A stretch of DNA of 64,000 nt from Pseudomonas fulva (GTDB taxonomy: Bacteria; Pseudomonadota; Gammaproteobacteria; Pseudomonadales; Pseudomonadaceae): the NCBI RefSeq assembly GCF_023517795.1, contig NZ_CP082928.1:5373137-5437136 (forward strand), given 5' to 3'. Each line of letters begins with the position of its first letter. Position 1 is the stretch's first letter. Under the pieces are notes generated by a model. It was not told the DNA's origin, ran no database searches, and saw only the letters and a list, made by a program, of their open reading frames with translations. Below, piece by piece: positions 18,772-27,288 of the stretch. The translations under genes and the position numbers were made by a program.

Positions 18772-19758
18772 ATGCTAGGTCTCTGGAAAACCTGGAAGGC
18801 CCTTGAAGCCAAGGGCATCATGGGCATCAACCGCCGCAACGCGGACTACGTGCTCAAGTACAACAAGCGCCACCTGTACCCGATCGTCGACGACAAGATC
18901 ATCACCAAGCAGCGCGCCATCGAAGCCGGCATTCACGTGCCGGAAATGTACGGGGTGATCTCCACCGAAAAGGAGATCGACAACCTCGACAAGATCATCG
19001 GCGAGCGCAGCGATTTCGTCGTCAAGCCGGCCCAGGGCGCCGGCGGCGACGGCATCCTGGTGATCGCCGACCGCTTCGAGGATCGCTTCAAGACGGTATC
19101 CGGCAAGATCGTCAGTCACTCGGAAATCGAGCAGCAGATCTCCAGCATTCTCTCGGGCCTGTACTCCCTGGGTGGCCACCGCGACCGTGCGCTGATCGAA
19201 TACCGGGTCACCCCGGACAGCATCTTCAAGAGCATCAGCTACGAAGGCGTGCCGGACATCCGCATCATCGTGCTGATGGGCTACCCGGTGATGGCCATGC
19301 TGCGCCTGCCGACCCGCCAGTCCGGCGGCAAGGCCAACCTGCACCAGGGCGCCATCGGCGTCGGTGTGGACCTGGCCACCGGCGTGACCCTGCGCGGTAC
19401 CTGGCTGAACAACAAGATCAGCAAACACCCCGACACCACCAACGCGGTGGATGGCGTGCAACTGCCCAACTGGGATGGCTTCATGAAGCTCGCGGCCGGC
19501 TGCTACGAGCTGTGCGGTCTGGGCTACATCGGGGTGGACATGGTGCTCGATCAGGACAAGGGCCCGCTGATTCTCGAGCTCAACGCCCGCCCCGGCCTGA
19601 ACATCCAGATCGCCAACGACTGCGGCCTGACCCATCGCGCCCACGCCGTGGAAGCGCGCCTGGCAGAACTGGCCGCCAAGGGCATCCAGGAAAACGCCGA
19701 GGAACGCACGCGCTTCTCCCAGGAGCTGTTCGGCCACATTCCGCCCGCGGAAATCTGA
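18772..19758 (+). CDS. RimK-like ATP-grasp amide ligase (alpha-L-glutamate ligase-like)
   Basis: This 328-residue ATP-grasp protein has a nucleotide-binding segment FVVKPAQGAGGDGILVI. Other features are a RimK-like core (KANLHQGAIGVGVDLATGVT) and the metal-binding end GVDMVLDQDKGPLILELNARPGLNIQIAN. ATP-grasp ligases join a carboxylate to an amine through an acyl phosphate; RimK adds glutamates to ribosomal protein S6. It lacks a signal peptide and acts in the cytosol, whereas its two operon partners face the periplasm. Substrate and acceptor are unknown. The gene starts 4 bp after the 7TM gene, and a strong hairpin ends the operon. Confidence 0.88.
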   Translation: MLGLWKTWKALEAKGIMGINRRNADYVLKYNKRHLYPIVDDKIITKQRAIEAGIHVPEMYGVISTEKEIDNLDKIIGERSDFVVKPAQGAGGDGILVIADRFEDRFKTVSGKIVSHSEIEQQISSILSGLYSLGGHRDRALIEYRVTPDSIFKSISYEGVPDIRIIVLMGYPVMAMLRLPTRQSGGKANLHQGAIGVGVDLATGVTLRGTWLNNKISKHPDTTNAVDGVQLPNWDGFMKLAAGCYELCGLGYIGVDMVLDQDKGPLILELNARPGLNIQIANDCGLTHRAHAVEARLAELAAKGIQENAEERTRFSQELFGHIPPAEI

Positions 19759-19765
19759 TCGAGCC

Positions 19766-19795
19766 GCCTGCTGCCGGGCCACCCCGGCAGCAGGC
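19766..19795 (+). terminator. 13-bp perfect hairpin ending the protease/7TM/ligase operon
   Basis: GCCTGCTGCCGGG (19766-19778) pairs perfectly with CCCGGCAGCAGGC (19783-19795), loop CCAC, 8 bp after the stop codon. No T-run follows, so termination may be weak or factor-aided, or the structure may protect the mRNA end. Confidence 0.55.
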
Positions 19796-19884
19796 GCGCT
19801 CGGCCTTGATCACCTGTCCGCCGCCACGGCTGCCGCGCAGATTTGCTACCATCGCCCTCTCACCCACACGCCTCGGAGCCCGCA

Positions 19885-20505
19885 ATGGATCTCGATCTGG
19901 ACAGACTCAACGCCGAATTCGCCAATCAGCCGCAAAAGCTGATCGAGTGGGCGATCGGCCTGGGCAAACCCGCCATCTGCACCACCAACTTCCGCCCCTT
20001 CGAAGCGGTGATCCTGCACATGGTCAGCCAGGCCAAGGCCGATATCCCGATCGTGTGGATGGACAGCGGCTACAACACCGAGGCCACCTACCGGTTCGCC
20101 GATGAGGTCACCCAGCAACTGGGCCTCAACCTGATCACCTACCTGCCCAAGCGCAGCCGTGCCCATCGCGAGGCCATCGATGGCCCGACACCGGGACTGG
20201 ACGACCCGCGCCACGCCGCATTTACCGAAGAAGTGAAGCTCGAGCCGTTCGCCCGCGCCCTGCGCGAAACCGCGCCTGGCGTATGGTTCACCGCCCTGCG
20301 CGCCACCGACACGGCAGTGCGTGCGCAGATGCAGCCGGTGAGCATCAACCCGGACGGCCTGATCAAGGTCGCCCCGTTGCTGCACTGGTCCTCCAAGGAT
20401 CTCTACGGGTACCTGACCGCCCACGGCCTGCCGAACAACTTCGACTACTTCGACCCCACCAAGGGCGAAGACAACCGCGAGTGTGGCCTGCACCTGAGCC
20501 ACTGA
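19885..20505 (+). CDS. PAPS-reductase-family protein, short form without Fe/S cysteines
   Basis: The 206-residue protein has the adenine nucleotide alpha-hydrolase-like fold of CysH: DIPIVWMDSGYNTEATYRFADEV corresponds to the DTGY...ETYRF segment of PAPS reductases. APGVWFTALRATDTAVRAQ resembles the substrate loop, and it ends ECGLHLSH, like the catalytic ECGLH. The N-terminal nucleotide loop reads ICTTNFRPFE rather than SSFG/SFSGAED. Only three cysteines are visible, and the CC...CxxC set of the usual Pseudomonas APS reductase is missing. The region between the substrate loop and the ECGLH end is shorter than in E. coli CysH. It converges on cysB, suggesting a role in sulfur assimilation, but it may be a regulator or act on another substrate. 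Confidence 0.75.
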   Translation: MDLDLDRLNAEFANQPQKLIEWAIGLGKPAICTTNFRPFEAVILHMVSQAKADIPIVWMDSGYNTEATYRFADEVTQQLGLNLITYLPKRSRAHREAIDGPTPGLDDPRHAAFTEEVKLEPFARALRETAPGVWFTALRATDTAVRAQMQPVSINPDGLIKVAPLLHWSSKDLYGYLTAHGLPNNFDYFDPTKGEDNRECGLHLSH

Positions 20506-20514
20506 TCTCGAGAC

Positions 20515-20550
20515 GAAAAAAATGGCGCCCTTGCAGGCGCCATTTTTCGT
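20515..20550. terminator. bidirectional terminator between cysH-like gene and cysB
   Basis: AAAAATGGCGCC and GGCGCCATTTTT pair around the loop CTTGCA, with A-run and T-run on the two sides. It can end transcription from both convergent genes. Confidence 0.92.
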
Positions 20551-20563
20551 TTGGCTGCGTGGC

Positions 20564-21547
<984 letters not shown>

Positions 21548-21644
21548 TCAAAGCGGATAGGCCGCCGCCTGATCATCGATCAGCTATATAACCATATTAA
21601 TGGTAAAGGCGGTATATATAGATTTTTTATCTGGGTTCAGCCAC

Positions 21645-22142
21645 TTACTCATGGCGGGATCGATGCTGCAGCATGGGCACCAGGTAAATCGGCACGTCGC
21701 ATAACTGCAGGAGCCGGGCAGCCGTACGGCCCATGGGCACCTCGAGCGCCGCGCCGTGGCTGTGACTGCCTACGACCAGCAGATCCACGGCGAGTTTCTG
21801 GGCGTGCTCGAGAACGGAAATCGGCGGATCACCGCGCAGAACGCTGACCGAGCCGATCAGCTCGAGGTCCTCGGGATTGTCGCCCAGTTCGTCGCGAAAC
21901 CCCTCGAGCACGCGCAGCTCGATATTGCTCATGACGGTTTCCAGCCCCGTGCTGCGCAGTTCTTTCAGGCGGGCTTCGTCGACGTAGGTCTGCAGAACGG
22001 ATTCGGCGAACAGGCCCATAGGTTCCACCACGTGCACCACATGCAGGCGCGCCTTGAAACTTCGGGCCATCGCCAGCGCGTGCTGCAACACATAGGGCGC
22101 ATACAAACCAAGATCGGTGGCGTAGAGAATCGAACGGATCAT
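21645..22142 (-). CDS. universal stress protein (UspA family, ATP-binding type)
   Basis: This 165-residue single Usp domain has an N-terminal strand/loop RSILYATDLGLYAPYVLQHALAMA. The ATP-binding signature GSHSHGAALEVPMGRTAARLL (G-2x-G-9x-G type) is followed by CDVPIYLVP. Such proteins bind ATP and respond to stress or stationary phase; the exact partner is unknown. GGAGG lies 5 bases before the ATG. It lies upstream of cysB on the same strand with a 106-bp gap, so it has its own transcription unit or feeds into cysB. Confidence 0.92.
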   Translation of the reverse strand: MIRSILYATDLGLYAPYVLQHALAMARSFKARLHVVHVVEPMGLFAESVLQTYVDEARLKELRSTGLETVMSNIELRVLEGFRDELGDNPEDLELIGSVSVLRGDPPISVLEHAQKLAVDLLVVGSHSHGAALEVPMGRTAARLLQLCDVPIYLVPMLQHRSRHE

Positions 22143-22263
22143 GCGGCCTCCTCGACTGCCGGCACGGCGGGGCCTGGCTTGAGCTTAGCAGCGTCATGGA
22201 AAAGCCACCGTAAAAGGCTAGCCCATGGCCAGCCCGACCGCTGTAACGGCCAGGGCACGTCCC

Positions 22264-22650
22264 TCAGGGCAGCTCTTCGGGTGCTCTGGCAAACGCCTCG
22301 GTCATCGCTGCGCGCAGTTCGACAGCCGCCAGCCTGGCATGCAGCGCGCCGAAGAACGCGCCATCGCGCACCAGGAAAAGCGCCGGCAGCTGGAAGACCT
22401 CGTAGCGCTGCACCAGGCCGAAGTTCTCCTGCGCATCGATCCATACCAGACGTTCGATGGACAACGCCATCCCTGGAAGCTGCCGGCGCGCGTAGCGGCA
22501 GCTCGCGCAGCCCTGGCTGGTAAAGATCACCAGTGAGGTGCCGGGCAGATCGAGCAATCGCCGATCGGCATCAAAATCGGTCAATTCCAATTGCGTGGCT
22601 ATACTCGGCAGGACAATATCATTCTGATGGCAACCGGGGTGCTCGTTCAT
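22264..22650 (-). CDS. thioredoxin-like protein with CASC motif
   Basis: The protein has 128 residues. A thioredoxin fold is suggested by SLVIFTSQGCASCRYARRQLPGM (redox CASC at about 48-51). RLVWIDAQENFGLVQRYEVFQLPALFLVRDGAFFGALHA follows, with the expected cis-proline (QLPAL). No signal peptide is visible, so it is probably a cytoplasmic thiol-disulfide protein. The assigned ATG (22648-22650) has GAAGAAAG upstream and overlaps the ATG of the divergent PilZ gene. A later start, such as TTG near the QLELTD segment, cannot be excluded. Confidence 0.75.
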   Translation of the reverse strand: MNEHPGCHQNDIVLPSIATQLELTDFDADRRLLDLPGTSLVIFTSQGCASCRYARRQLPGMALSIERLVWIDAQENFGLVQRYEVFQLPALFLVRDGAFFGALHARLAAVELRAAMTEAFARAPEELP

Positions 22651-23065
22651 GCGTCGCTTTCTTCGTCATAGCAGCAATCTGCCTGTGGAGTTGAGGCTAC
22701 GCCGCCACTCGCCCAGCGCCAACCAATGCCTGGACAACATCAGCCTGGGCGGTGCGGCCTGCCAGTCCGGTCACCCCCTGGCCCGGGGCACGCCGGTCAC
22801 GCTGCACATTCCCGTGCTGGGTGCACAGCTAGCCTACCCGGGTCAGGTCGCCTGGTGCACGCAGCAATCGGAGCATTATCTGCTAGGCGTCGCCTTCAGC
22901 GAGCACGCGCCCGAGCTGCGCGCACGCATGGTCGAAGAAATCTGCAACCTGGAACGCTACCGCAGGCATCGCGAACAGCAGGCCGGCCAGGTGCTGCCCC
23001 TGGAGCTGATTGCCGAAGAATGGCGCGAGCAGCGGCTGGCCATCTTTCAGCCGTCCAAGCCCTAA
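22649..23065 (+). CDS. PilZ-domain c-di-GMP-binding protein
   Basis: This 138-residue protein carries the PilZ signature: RxxxR at the N terminus (R2-R3-F-L-R6) followed by DNISLGGA (D/NxSxxG) at about 29-36. Both motifs are needed for c-di-GMP binding. A beta-barrel portion (VTLHIPVLGAQLAYPGQVAWCTQQSEHYLLGVAF) and a C-terminal helical tail (RMVEEICNLERYRRHREQQAG) follow. It has no attached output domain, so it likely acts by protein contact. GGGGTG lies 7 bases before the ATG. A TATACT box at 22600-22605 lies inside the divergent thioredoxin-like frame and could be its -10 element. Confidence 0.88.
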   Translation: MRRFLRHSSNLPVELRLRRHSPSANQCLDNISLGGAACQSGHPLARGTPVTLHIPVLGAQLAYPGQVAWCTQQSEHYLLGVAFSEHAPELRARMVEEICNLERYRRHREQQAGQVLPLELIAEEWREQRLAIFQPSKP

Positions 23066-23186
23066 ATACCATTGTCTCGACGGGCGCTAACGCGCTAAGG
23101 TTCGGCTTCCCCGCTGTGCCCATACTGCTGTGCCCGCTGCACGGGGATCGCTGGCGGCCGGCTCCCGTGACCCGATGACCCACCCG

Positions 23187-24275
23187 ATGAAAAGCACGAC
23201 AGCTGAATTACCGATCAACGACCTCAACGTCGCCTCCAACGAAACCCTGATCACCCCGGAACAGATCAAGCTTGAGATTCCGCTGACCGAACGCGCGCAA
23301 CGCACCGTATCGGCCGGCCGGCAGGTGGTGCGTGACATCCTCGACGGCAAGGATCACCGCCTGTTCGTGGTGGTCGGCCCCTGCTCCATCCACGACATCA
23401 AAGCCGCCCACGAATATGCCGAGCGCCTGAAGGTGCTCGCCGAGGAAGTCTCCGACACCCTGTATCTGGTCATGCGCGTGTACTTCGAGAAGCCGCGCAC
23501 CACCGTTGGCTGGAAAGGTTTGATCAACGATCCCTACCTCGACGACTCCTTCAAGATCCAGGACGGCCTGCATATCGGCCGCAAGCTCCTGCTCGACCTC
23601 GCGGAAATGGGTCTGCCCACCGCCACCGAAGCCCTGGACCCGATTTCCCCGCAATACCTGCAGGACCTGATCAGCTGGTCGGCGATCGGTGCGCGCACCA
23701 CCGAGTCGCAGACCCACCGGGAAATGGCCTCGGGCCTGTCCTCGGCGGTCGGCTTCAAGAACGGCACCGATGGCGGCCTCACGGTGGCCATCAACGCCCT
23801 GCAGTCGGTCTCCAGCCCGCACCGCTTCCTGGGTATCAACCAGCAAGGCGGTGTATCCATCGTCACCACCAAGGGCAACGCCTACGGGCACGTGGTGCTG
23901 CGTGGCGGCAACGGCAAGCCGAACTACGATTCGGTCAGCGTGGCCATTTGCGAGCAGGAACTGAAAAAGGCATCGATCAAGCCGAACATCATGGTCGACT
24001 GCAGCCACGCCAACTCCAACAAGGACCCGGCGCTGCAACCCCTGGTGATGGACAACGTCGCCAACCAGATCCTCGAAGGCAACCAGTCGATCGTCGGCCT
24101 GATGGTCGAAAGCCACCTGGGCTGGGGCAACCAATCGATTCCCAAGGACCTGCAACAGCTCAAGTACGGCGTCTCGATCACCGACGCCTGCATCGATTGG
24201 GAAAGCACCGAGAAGACCCTGCGCAGCATGCACGGCAAACTCAAGGACGTGCTGCCCAAGCGCCAGCGCGGCTAA
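23187..24275 (+). CDS. 3-deoxy-7-phosphoheptulonate (DAHP) synthase, class I
   Basis: This AroF/G/H-type enzyme condenses PEP and erythrose-4-phosphate, the first step of aromatic amino-acid synthesis. The 362-residue protein has the type-I segments LFVVVGPCSIHD, LVMRVYFEKPRTTVGWKGLINDP, PTATEALDPISPQYLQDLISWSAIGARTTESQTHRE, GFKNGTDGG, and IMVDCSHANSNKD. Which amino acid inhibits it cannot be read with certainty. ATGs occur at 23175 (MTHPMKST) and 23187 (MKSTTAEL); neither has a strong Shine-Dalgarno. I chose the second by similarity to the family. A terminator follows 14 bp after the stop. Confidence 0.95.
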   Translation: MKSTTAELPINDLNVASNETLITPEQIKLEIPLTERAQRTVSAGRQVVRDILDGKDHRLFVVVGPCSIHDIKAAHEYAERLKVLAEEVSDTLYLVMRVYFEKPRTTVGWKGLINDPYLDDSFKIQDGLHIGRKLLLDLAEMGLPTATEALDPISPQYLQDLISWSAIGARTTESQTHREMASGLSSAVGFKNGTDGGLTVAINALQSVSSPHRFLGINQQGGVSIVTTKGNAYGHVVLRGGNGKPNYDSVSVAICEQELKKASIKPNIMVDCSHANSNKDPALQPLVMDNVANQILEGNQSIVGLMVESHLGWGNQSIPKDLQQLKYGVSITDACIDWESTEKTLRSMHGKLKDVLPKRQRG

Positions 24276-24288
24276 TACTGCCACCATG

Positions 24289-24317
24289 AAAAACGCCGAG
24301 CAGATGCTCGGCGTTTT
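24289..24317. terminator. terminator between DAHP synthase and GNAT genes
   Basis: AAAACGCCGAG and CTCGGCGTTTT pair around a short loop (CAGATG). The A-run and T-run on the two sides let it serve both convergent genes. Confidence 0.9.
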
Positions 24318-24334
24318 CGTAGGCGGCGCCTATT

Positions 24335-24616
24335 TCAATCCTGCTCGGCAGCGCCTTCGGTACGCGCCATGTAGCGCTCCACATAGGAGCAGGACGCGAT
24401 CACCGTGTAGCCCATGCTGTCGGCGTAATCCAGCGCCGTCTTGGTCAGGGCCGCAGCGATGCCACGACCGCGCAACGAGTTGGGCACGAAGGTGCGATAG
24501 ATATCCAGGGTCTGCTTGCCCAGATCCATATAGGAAAGATAAGCGCGATCCCCATCCACTGTGGTCTCGAACTGGTGACCGGCAAGGTCATGATGAATGG
24601 ACAGTGGCTCGCTCAT
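24335..24616 (-). CDS. small GNAT-family acetyltransferase-like protein
   Basis: This 93-residue protein resembles the YjdJ-like reduced GNAT group. It has HQFETTVDGDRAYLSYMDLGKQTLDIYRTFVPNSLRGRGIAAALTKTALDYADSMGYTVIASCSYVERYM, where RGRGIAAAL is the acetyl-CoA pyrophosphate loop. The substrate is unknown; members of this group are often linked to small-molecule or protein acetylation. GAGGAG precedes the ATG at 24614-24616. The upstream extension to 24649 lacks a ribosome site and is not coding. Confidence 0.88.
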   Translation of the reverse strand: MSEPLSIHHDLAGHQFETTVDGDRAYLSYMDLGKQTLDIYRTFVPNSLRGRGIAAALTKTALDYADSMGYTVIASCSYVERYMARTEGAAEQD

Positions 24617-24872
24617 TACTACTCCTCTCGATTGGGCCAGGCACGACATCCCCGGCAGGGCCTGCGTACATCCGGTAACAATAGGCTATAAAGCCACTGT
24701 AGAACGTAAAGGGCAAGGCAAAATCCGTTCACCGGAAAATTGCCGACCCGGCAGAAATCCGAGACGTGAAAATCCTCGCGCTCAGTCGCGTACACGGCCG
24801 CCATCTGTACAGCTATTCGGCGCTAGCGCATTCATTTCAGAGAAAAAATTCGGAACCCTTGCCCCTCGTCCG

Positions 24873-24900
24873 TTTACTTACTAAAAGTTACAGGTAGTAT
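24873..24900 (+). promoter_or_regulatory. candidate sigma-70 promoter of oprI
   Basis: TTTACT (24873-24878) and TAGTAT (24895-24900) are separated by 16 bp and placed 70 bp before the oprI start. The preceding part of the 354-bp spacer (24617-24872) holds no gene I can support. Confidence 0.5.
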
Positions 24901-24970
24901 GTACGCCGGCCATTTTCCGGGTTCGGGAAAGGGCTTCAATAAGCAAAAAACTGACCCTAAGGGGAACACG

Positions 24971-25222
24971 ATGAACAACGTTCTGAAATTCTCTGCTCTG
25001 GCTCTGGCCGCAGTTCTGGCTACCGGTTGCAGCAGCGTCACCAAAGAAACCGAAGCTCGCCTGACTGCAACCGAAGACGCAGCAGCCCGCGCTCAAGCTC
25101 GTGCCGACGAAGCCTACCGCAAGGCTGACGAAGCACTGGCTGCCGCTCAGAAGGCTCAGCAAACTGCTGACGAAGCCAATGAGCGCGCTCTGCGTATGCT
25201 GGAAAAAGCCAGCCGCAAGTAA
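24971..25222 (+). CDS. oprI: OprI, major outer-membrane lipoprotein (Lpp homologue)
   Basis: OprI has exactly 83 residues. It starts with a lipoprotein signal peptide ending in the lipobox ATGC|SS (Cys19). A continuous Ala-rich coiled coil follows ([57 protein letters not shown]), with C-terminal Lys for linkage to peptidoglycan. It is one of the most abundant proteins of the cell and anchors the outer membrane. AAGGGG precedes the ATG at good spacing. A strong terminator follows, and the downstream L,D-transpeptidase could be the kind of enzyme that attaches such lipoproteins. Confidence 0.98.
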   Translation: MNNVLKFSALALAAVLATGCSSVTKETEARLTATEDAAARAQARADEAYRKADEALAAAQKAQQTADEANERALRMLEKASRK

Positions 25223-25238
25223 TCGCCCTCGGGCAATG

Positions 25239-25268
25239 AAAAAGCCGGCTTTCGAGCCGGCTTTTTTA
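25239..25268 (+). terminator. intrinsic terminator of oprI
   Basis: AAAAGCCGGCT and AGCCGGCTTTTTT pair around a TTCG loop, ending in a T-run; 17 bp after the oprI stop. Confidence 0.95.
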
Positions 25269-25320
25269 TGTCTGCATGAATGCTCCACCGGGCGCTCCCC
25301 GAGCGCCCGGCACGCCGTCG

Positions 25321-26274
25321 TCAGAGAGCGGGCGCCTGCGCCTGGATGACCGCATCGCGCGGCGAAGCGATCTCTACCGGCAGGCCGTCATGGGCAGCCA
25401 CCACCTCACGCACCACGTCCCAGTCCAGGCTATCGGCGCTGAGGTCGTTACGCCGGATCAGGGCGTTGACCACCTCGGTGTGGTGATCGACCGCCGGGGC
25501 ATCCTCCTCGCCCAGCGGCGTGTGCGCCTCCAGGTAGACCTTGCCGCCGCTGACGCCGAACTTGTACGGCTCGTTGACGATACGCACCGGCGTGCCGACC
25601 GGCACCATGTCGGCCAGCTCGAGCACGTTGTTGTTGAGCATGCGGAAGCAGCCATGGCTCACCCGCATGCCGATGCCGAACTTCTTGTTCGAGCCGTGAA
25701 TCAGGTAGCCCGGCACCGACAGCGTCATCTTGTAGGGCCCCAGCGGATTGTCCGGGCCTGGCGGCACGTAACTCGGCAGCGGGTCGCCGTCGGCCGCGTG
25801 CTCGTCGCGAATCGACTGCGGTGGGTACCAGCCCGGGTTCGGTGTCTTGGCGGTGATGCGCGCCTGGGTTACCGGCGAACTCCAGCCCTCGCGACCGATG
25901 CCCAGCGGATAGGTGTGGACCACGTTCTGGCCCTTCGGGAAGTAGTACAACCGGTATTCGGCGAGGTTGATCACGATGCCTTCACGCGGCCCGGGCGGCA
26001 GGATGAAGCGGGTCGGCAGCACGATATCGGTGCCCTCGCCCGGCAGCCAGGCATCCACACCCGGATTGGCGGCGACCATTTCCAGATAGCCCAGGTCGTT
26101 CGCCGTACCGATGTCGGCGAAGGTGTCCTCGTAGCGCGCCTTGATGACCTGGATCTCGCCGACGATGTCCTCGCCGGGCGGTGGCAACGGCAATTCCAGT
26201 GCGGCGGCGGAGCCTGCCAGACAGACAGCACCCAACGACAGACAGCGGGCAAGAGCTGAAACGCGCGGCGACAT
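25321..26274 (-). CDS. periplasmic L,D-transpeptidase (YkuD/ErfK family)
   Basis: This 317-residue protein has a signal peptide (MSPRVSALARCLSLGAVCLAGSAAA). A LysM-like N-terminal segment follows (YEDTFADIGTANDLGYLEMVAANPGVDAWLPGEGTDIVLP), then the YkuD catalytic domain. The active-site motif is HGSNKKFGIGMRVSHGCFRM with Cys209. The family cross-links peptidoglycan or attaches Lpp-type lipoproteins to it; the position next to oprI suggests the latter, as for ErfK/YbiS. The ATG at 26272-26274 has AAGG upstream; the longer open frame lacks a signal peptide. Confidence 0.93.
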   Translation of the reverse strand: MSPRVSALARCLSLGAVCLAGSAAALELPLPPPGEDIVGEIQVIKARYEDTFADIGTANDLGYLEMVAANPGVDAWLPGEGTDIVLPTRFILPPGPREGIVINLAEYRLYYFPKGQNVVHTYPLGIGREGWSSPVTQARITAKTPNPGWYPPQSIRDEHAADGDPLPSYVPPGPDNPLGPYKMTLSVPGYLIHGSNKKFGIGMRVSHGCFRMLNNNVLELADMVPVGTPVRIVNEPYKFGVSGGKVYLEAHTPLGEEDAPAVDHHTEVVNALIRRNDLSADSLDWDVVREVVAAHDGLPVEIASPRDAVIQAQAPAL

Positions 26275-26332
26275 GCAGAAAACCTTCGAGGTGGTGGTGA
26301 TGGTGGGAGTTGATTGTATACCGTGGCGCCCT

Positions 26333-26614
26333 TCAGCGCCCCGGCCACGCGGGCCGCTCACCACGGCGCTGGGCCTCCAGCGTCGCCAGGCAGGCGCGGC
26401 ACAGGCGGCGGTCCTGCAACATCGGCCGTTCCAGGTCGCGCCACAGCGGCTGCGCGGGCAGCAGGCCACCGCACAGGGTGCGATCGGCGTGGCCACCAAG
26501 CTCCAGCTGGCGAGCGACCAGGTGCACCTTCACCTCGCGGCAGGCGAACAGATCCAGCTGCTCGTCCGGCTCGATCAGTTGGTAGGCATACAGAGACCAG
26601 ACGGGTCGCAACAT
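26333..26614 (-). CDS. conserved small protein of unknown function
   Basis: This 93-residue protein begins MLRPVWSLYAYQLIEPDEQLDLFACREVKVHLV and ends in a basic, Arg-rich tail. Cysteines occur singly and as CRAC (CxxC), so metal binding is possible, but no known domain is recognised. GGAG lies six bases before the ATG. It lies between the L,D-transpeptidase and tesA on the same strand, and a gene of similar size sits there in P. aeruginosa, which supports it being real. Confidence 0.55.
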   Translation of the reverse strand: MLRPVWSLYAYQLIEPDEQLDLFACREVKVHLVARQLELGGHADRTLCGGLLPAQPLWRDLERPMLQDRRLCRACLATLEAQRRGERPAWPGR

Positions 26615-26672
26615 GGGGGGCTCCAGAACGGGGGCGCCACATTAGCCGAAACACCGTCAGCGGAAAAGCCCG

Positions 26673-27278
26673 TTACAGCAATGGTTTCAAGCTCGGCCAG
26701 ACATTCTCGAGCAGCCGCGGCTGGGCGGCTACGGCAGGATGCACGCCGTCATCCTGCATCAGGCTCGCGACACCGCCCACGCCCTCGAGCAGAAAGGGCA
26801 CCAGCGGCACATTCTTGTCGGTGGCCACGTCGTCGAACACCTTGGCGAATGCCGTGGTATAGCGCTCGCCGTAATTGGGCGGGATGCGCATGCCCAACAA
26901 CAGCACCTTGGCACCGGCGCCACGGGAAGCATCGATCATCGACGCAAGATTCTGTTGCAATTGGCCTGGTGGCAAACCACGCAGGCCATCGTTGCCACCG
27001 AGCTCGACGATCACCAGTTGCGGCTGGTGCTCGGCCAGCAGCGCCGGCAGCCGCGCCGCCCCGCCAGCGCTGGTGTCGCCGCTGATCGAGGCGTTCACCA
27101 CCTGGTGCTCGAACCCCTCGTTGCGCATGCGTTCATCGAGCAAATGAACCCAGCCCTGCCGGGTATCCATGCCAAAAGCGGCGCTGATACTATCGCCGAC
27201 GACCAGCACGGTCCCCGCCTGCGCCATCTGCCCTATCAGCAGCAGGCCCAGGATGGCCCCCTTCACTATTGCACGCAT
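26673..27278 (-). CDS. tesA: TesA, periplasmic acyl-CoA thioesterase/arylesterase (SGNH hydrolase)
   Basis: The 201-residue product has a signal peptide (MRAIVKGAILGLLLIGQMAQA) and the SGNH blocks GDSIS (Ser30), GGNDGLRG, and DGVHP with Asp177/His180. In E. coli, TesA is a multifunctional thioesterase I/protease I/lysophospholipase in the periplasm. AGGA precedes the ATG at 27276-27278; a more distal ATG at 27288-27290 overlaps the start of the divergent ABC gene and is less likely. The tesA/ybbA-ybbP arrangement is conserved with E. coli. Confidence 0.94.
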   Translation of the reverse strand: MRAIVKGAILGLLLIGQMAQAGTVLVVGDSISAAFGMDTRQGWVHLLDERMRNEGFEHQVVNASISGDTSAGGAARLPALLAEHQPQLVIVELGGNDGLRGLPPGQLQQNLASMIDASRGAGAKVLLLGMRIPPNYGERYTTAFAKVFDDVATDKNVPLVPFLLEGVGGVASLMQDDGVHPAVAAQPRLLENVWPSLKPLL

Positions 27279-27288
27279 CGGATTCCTC

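Noticed and set aside
17028..18839. Open frame of 603 codons on the minus strand
   Set aside because: Antisense to the protease/7TM genes; Gln/His/Gly-rich and without any recognisable domain.
23066..23186. Attenuator leader peptide upstream of DAHP synthase
   Set aside because: No short reading frame rich in Tyr, Phe or Trp and no antiterminator pair could be found.
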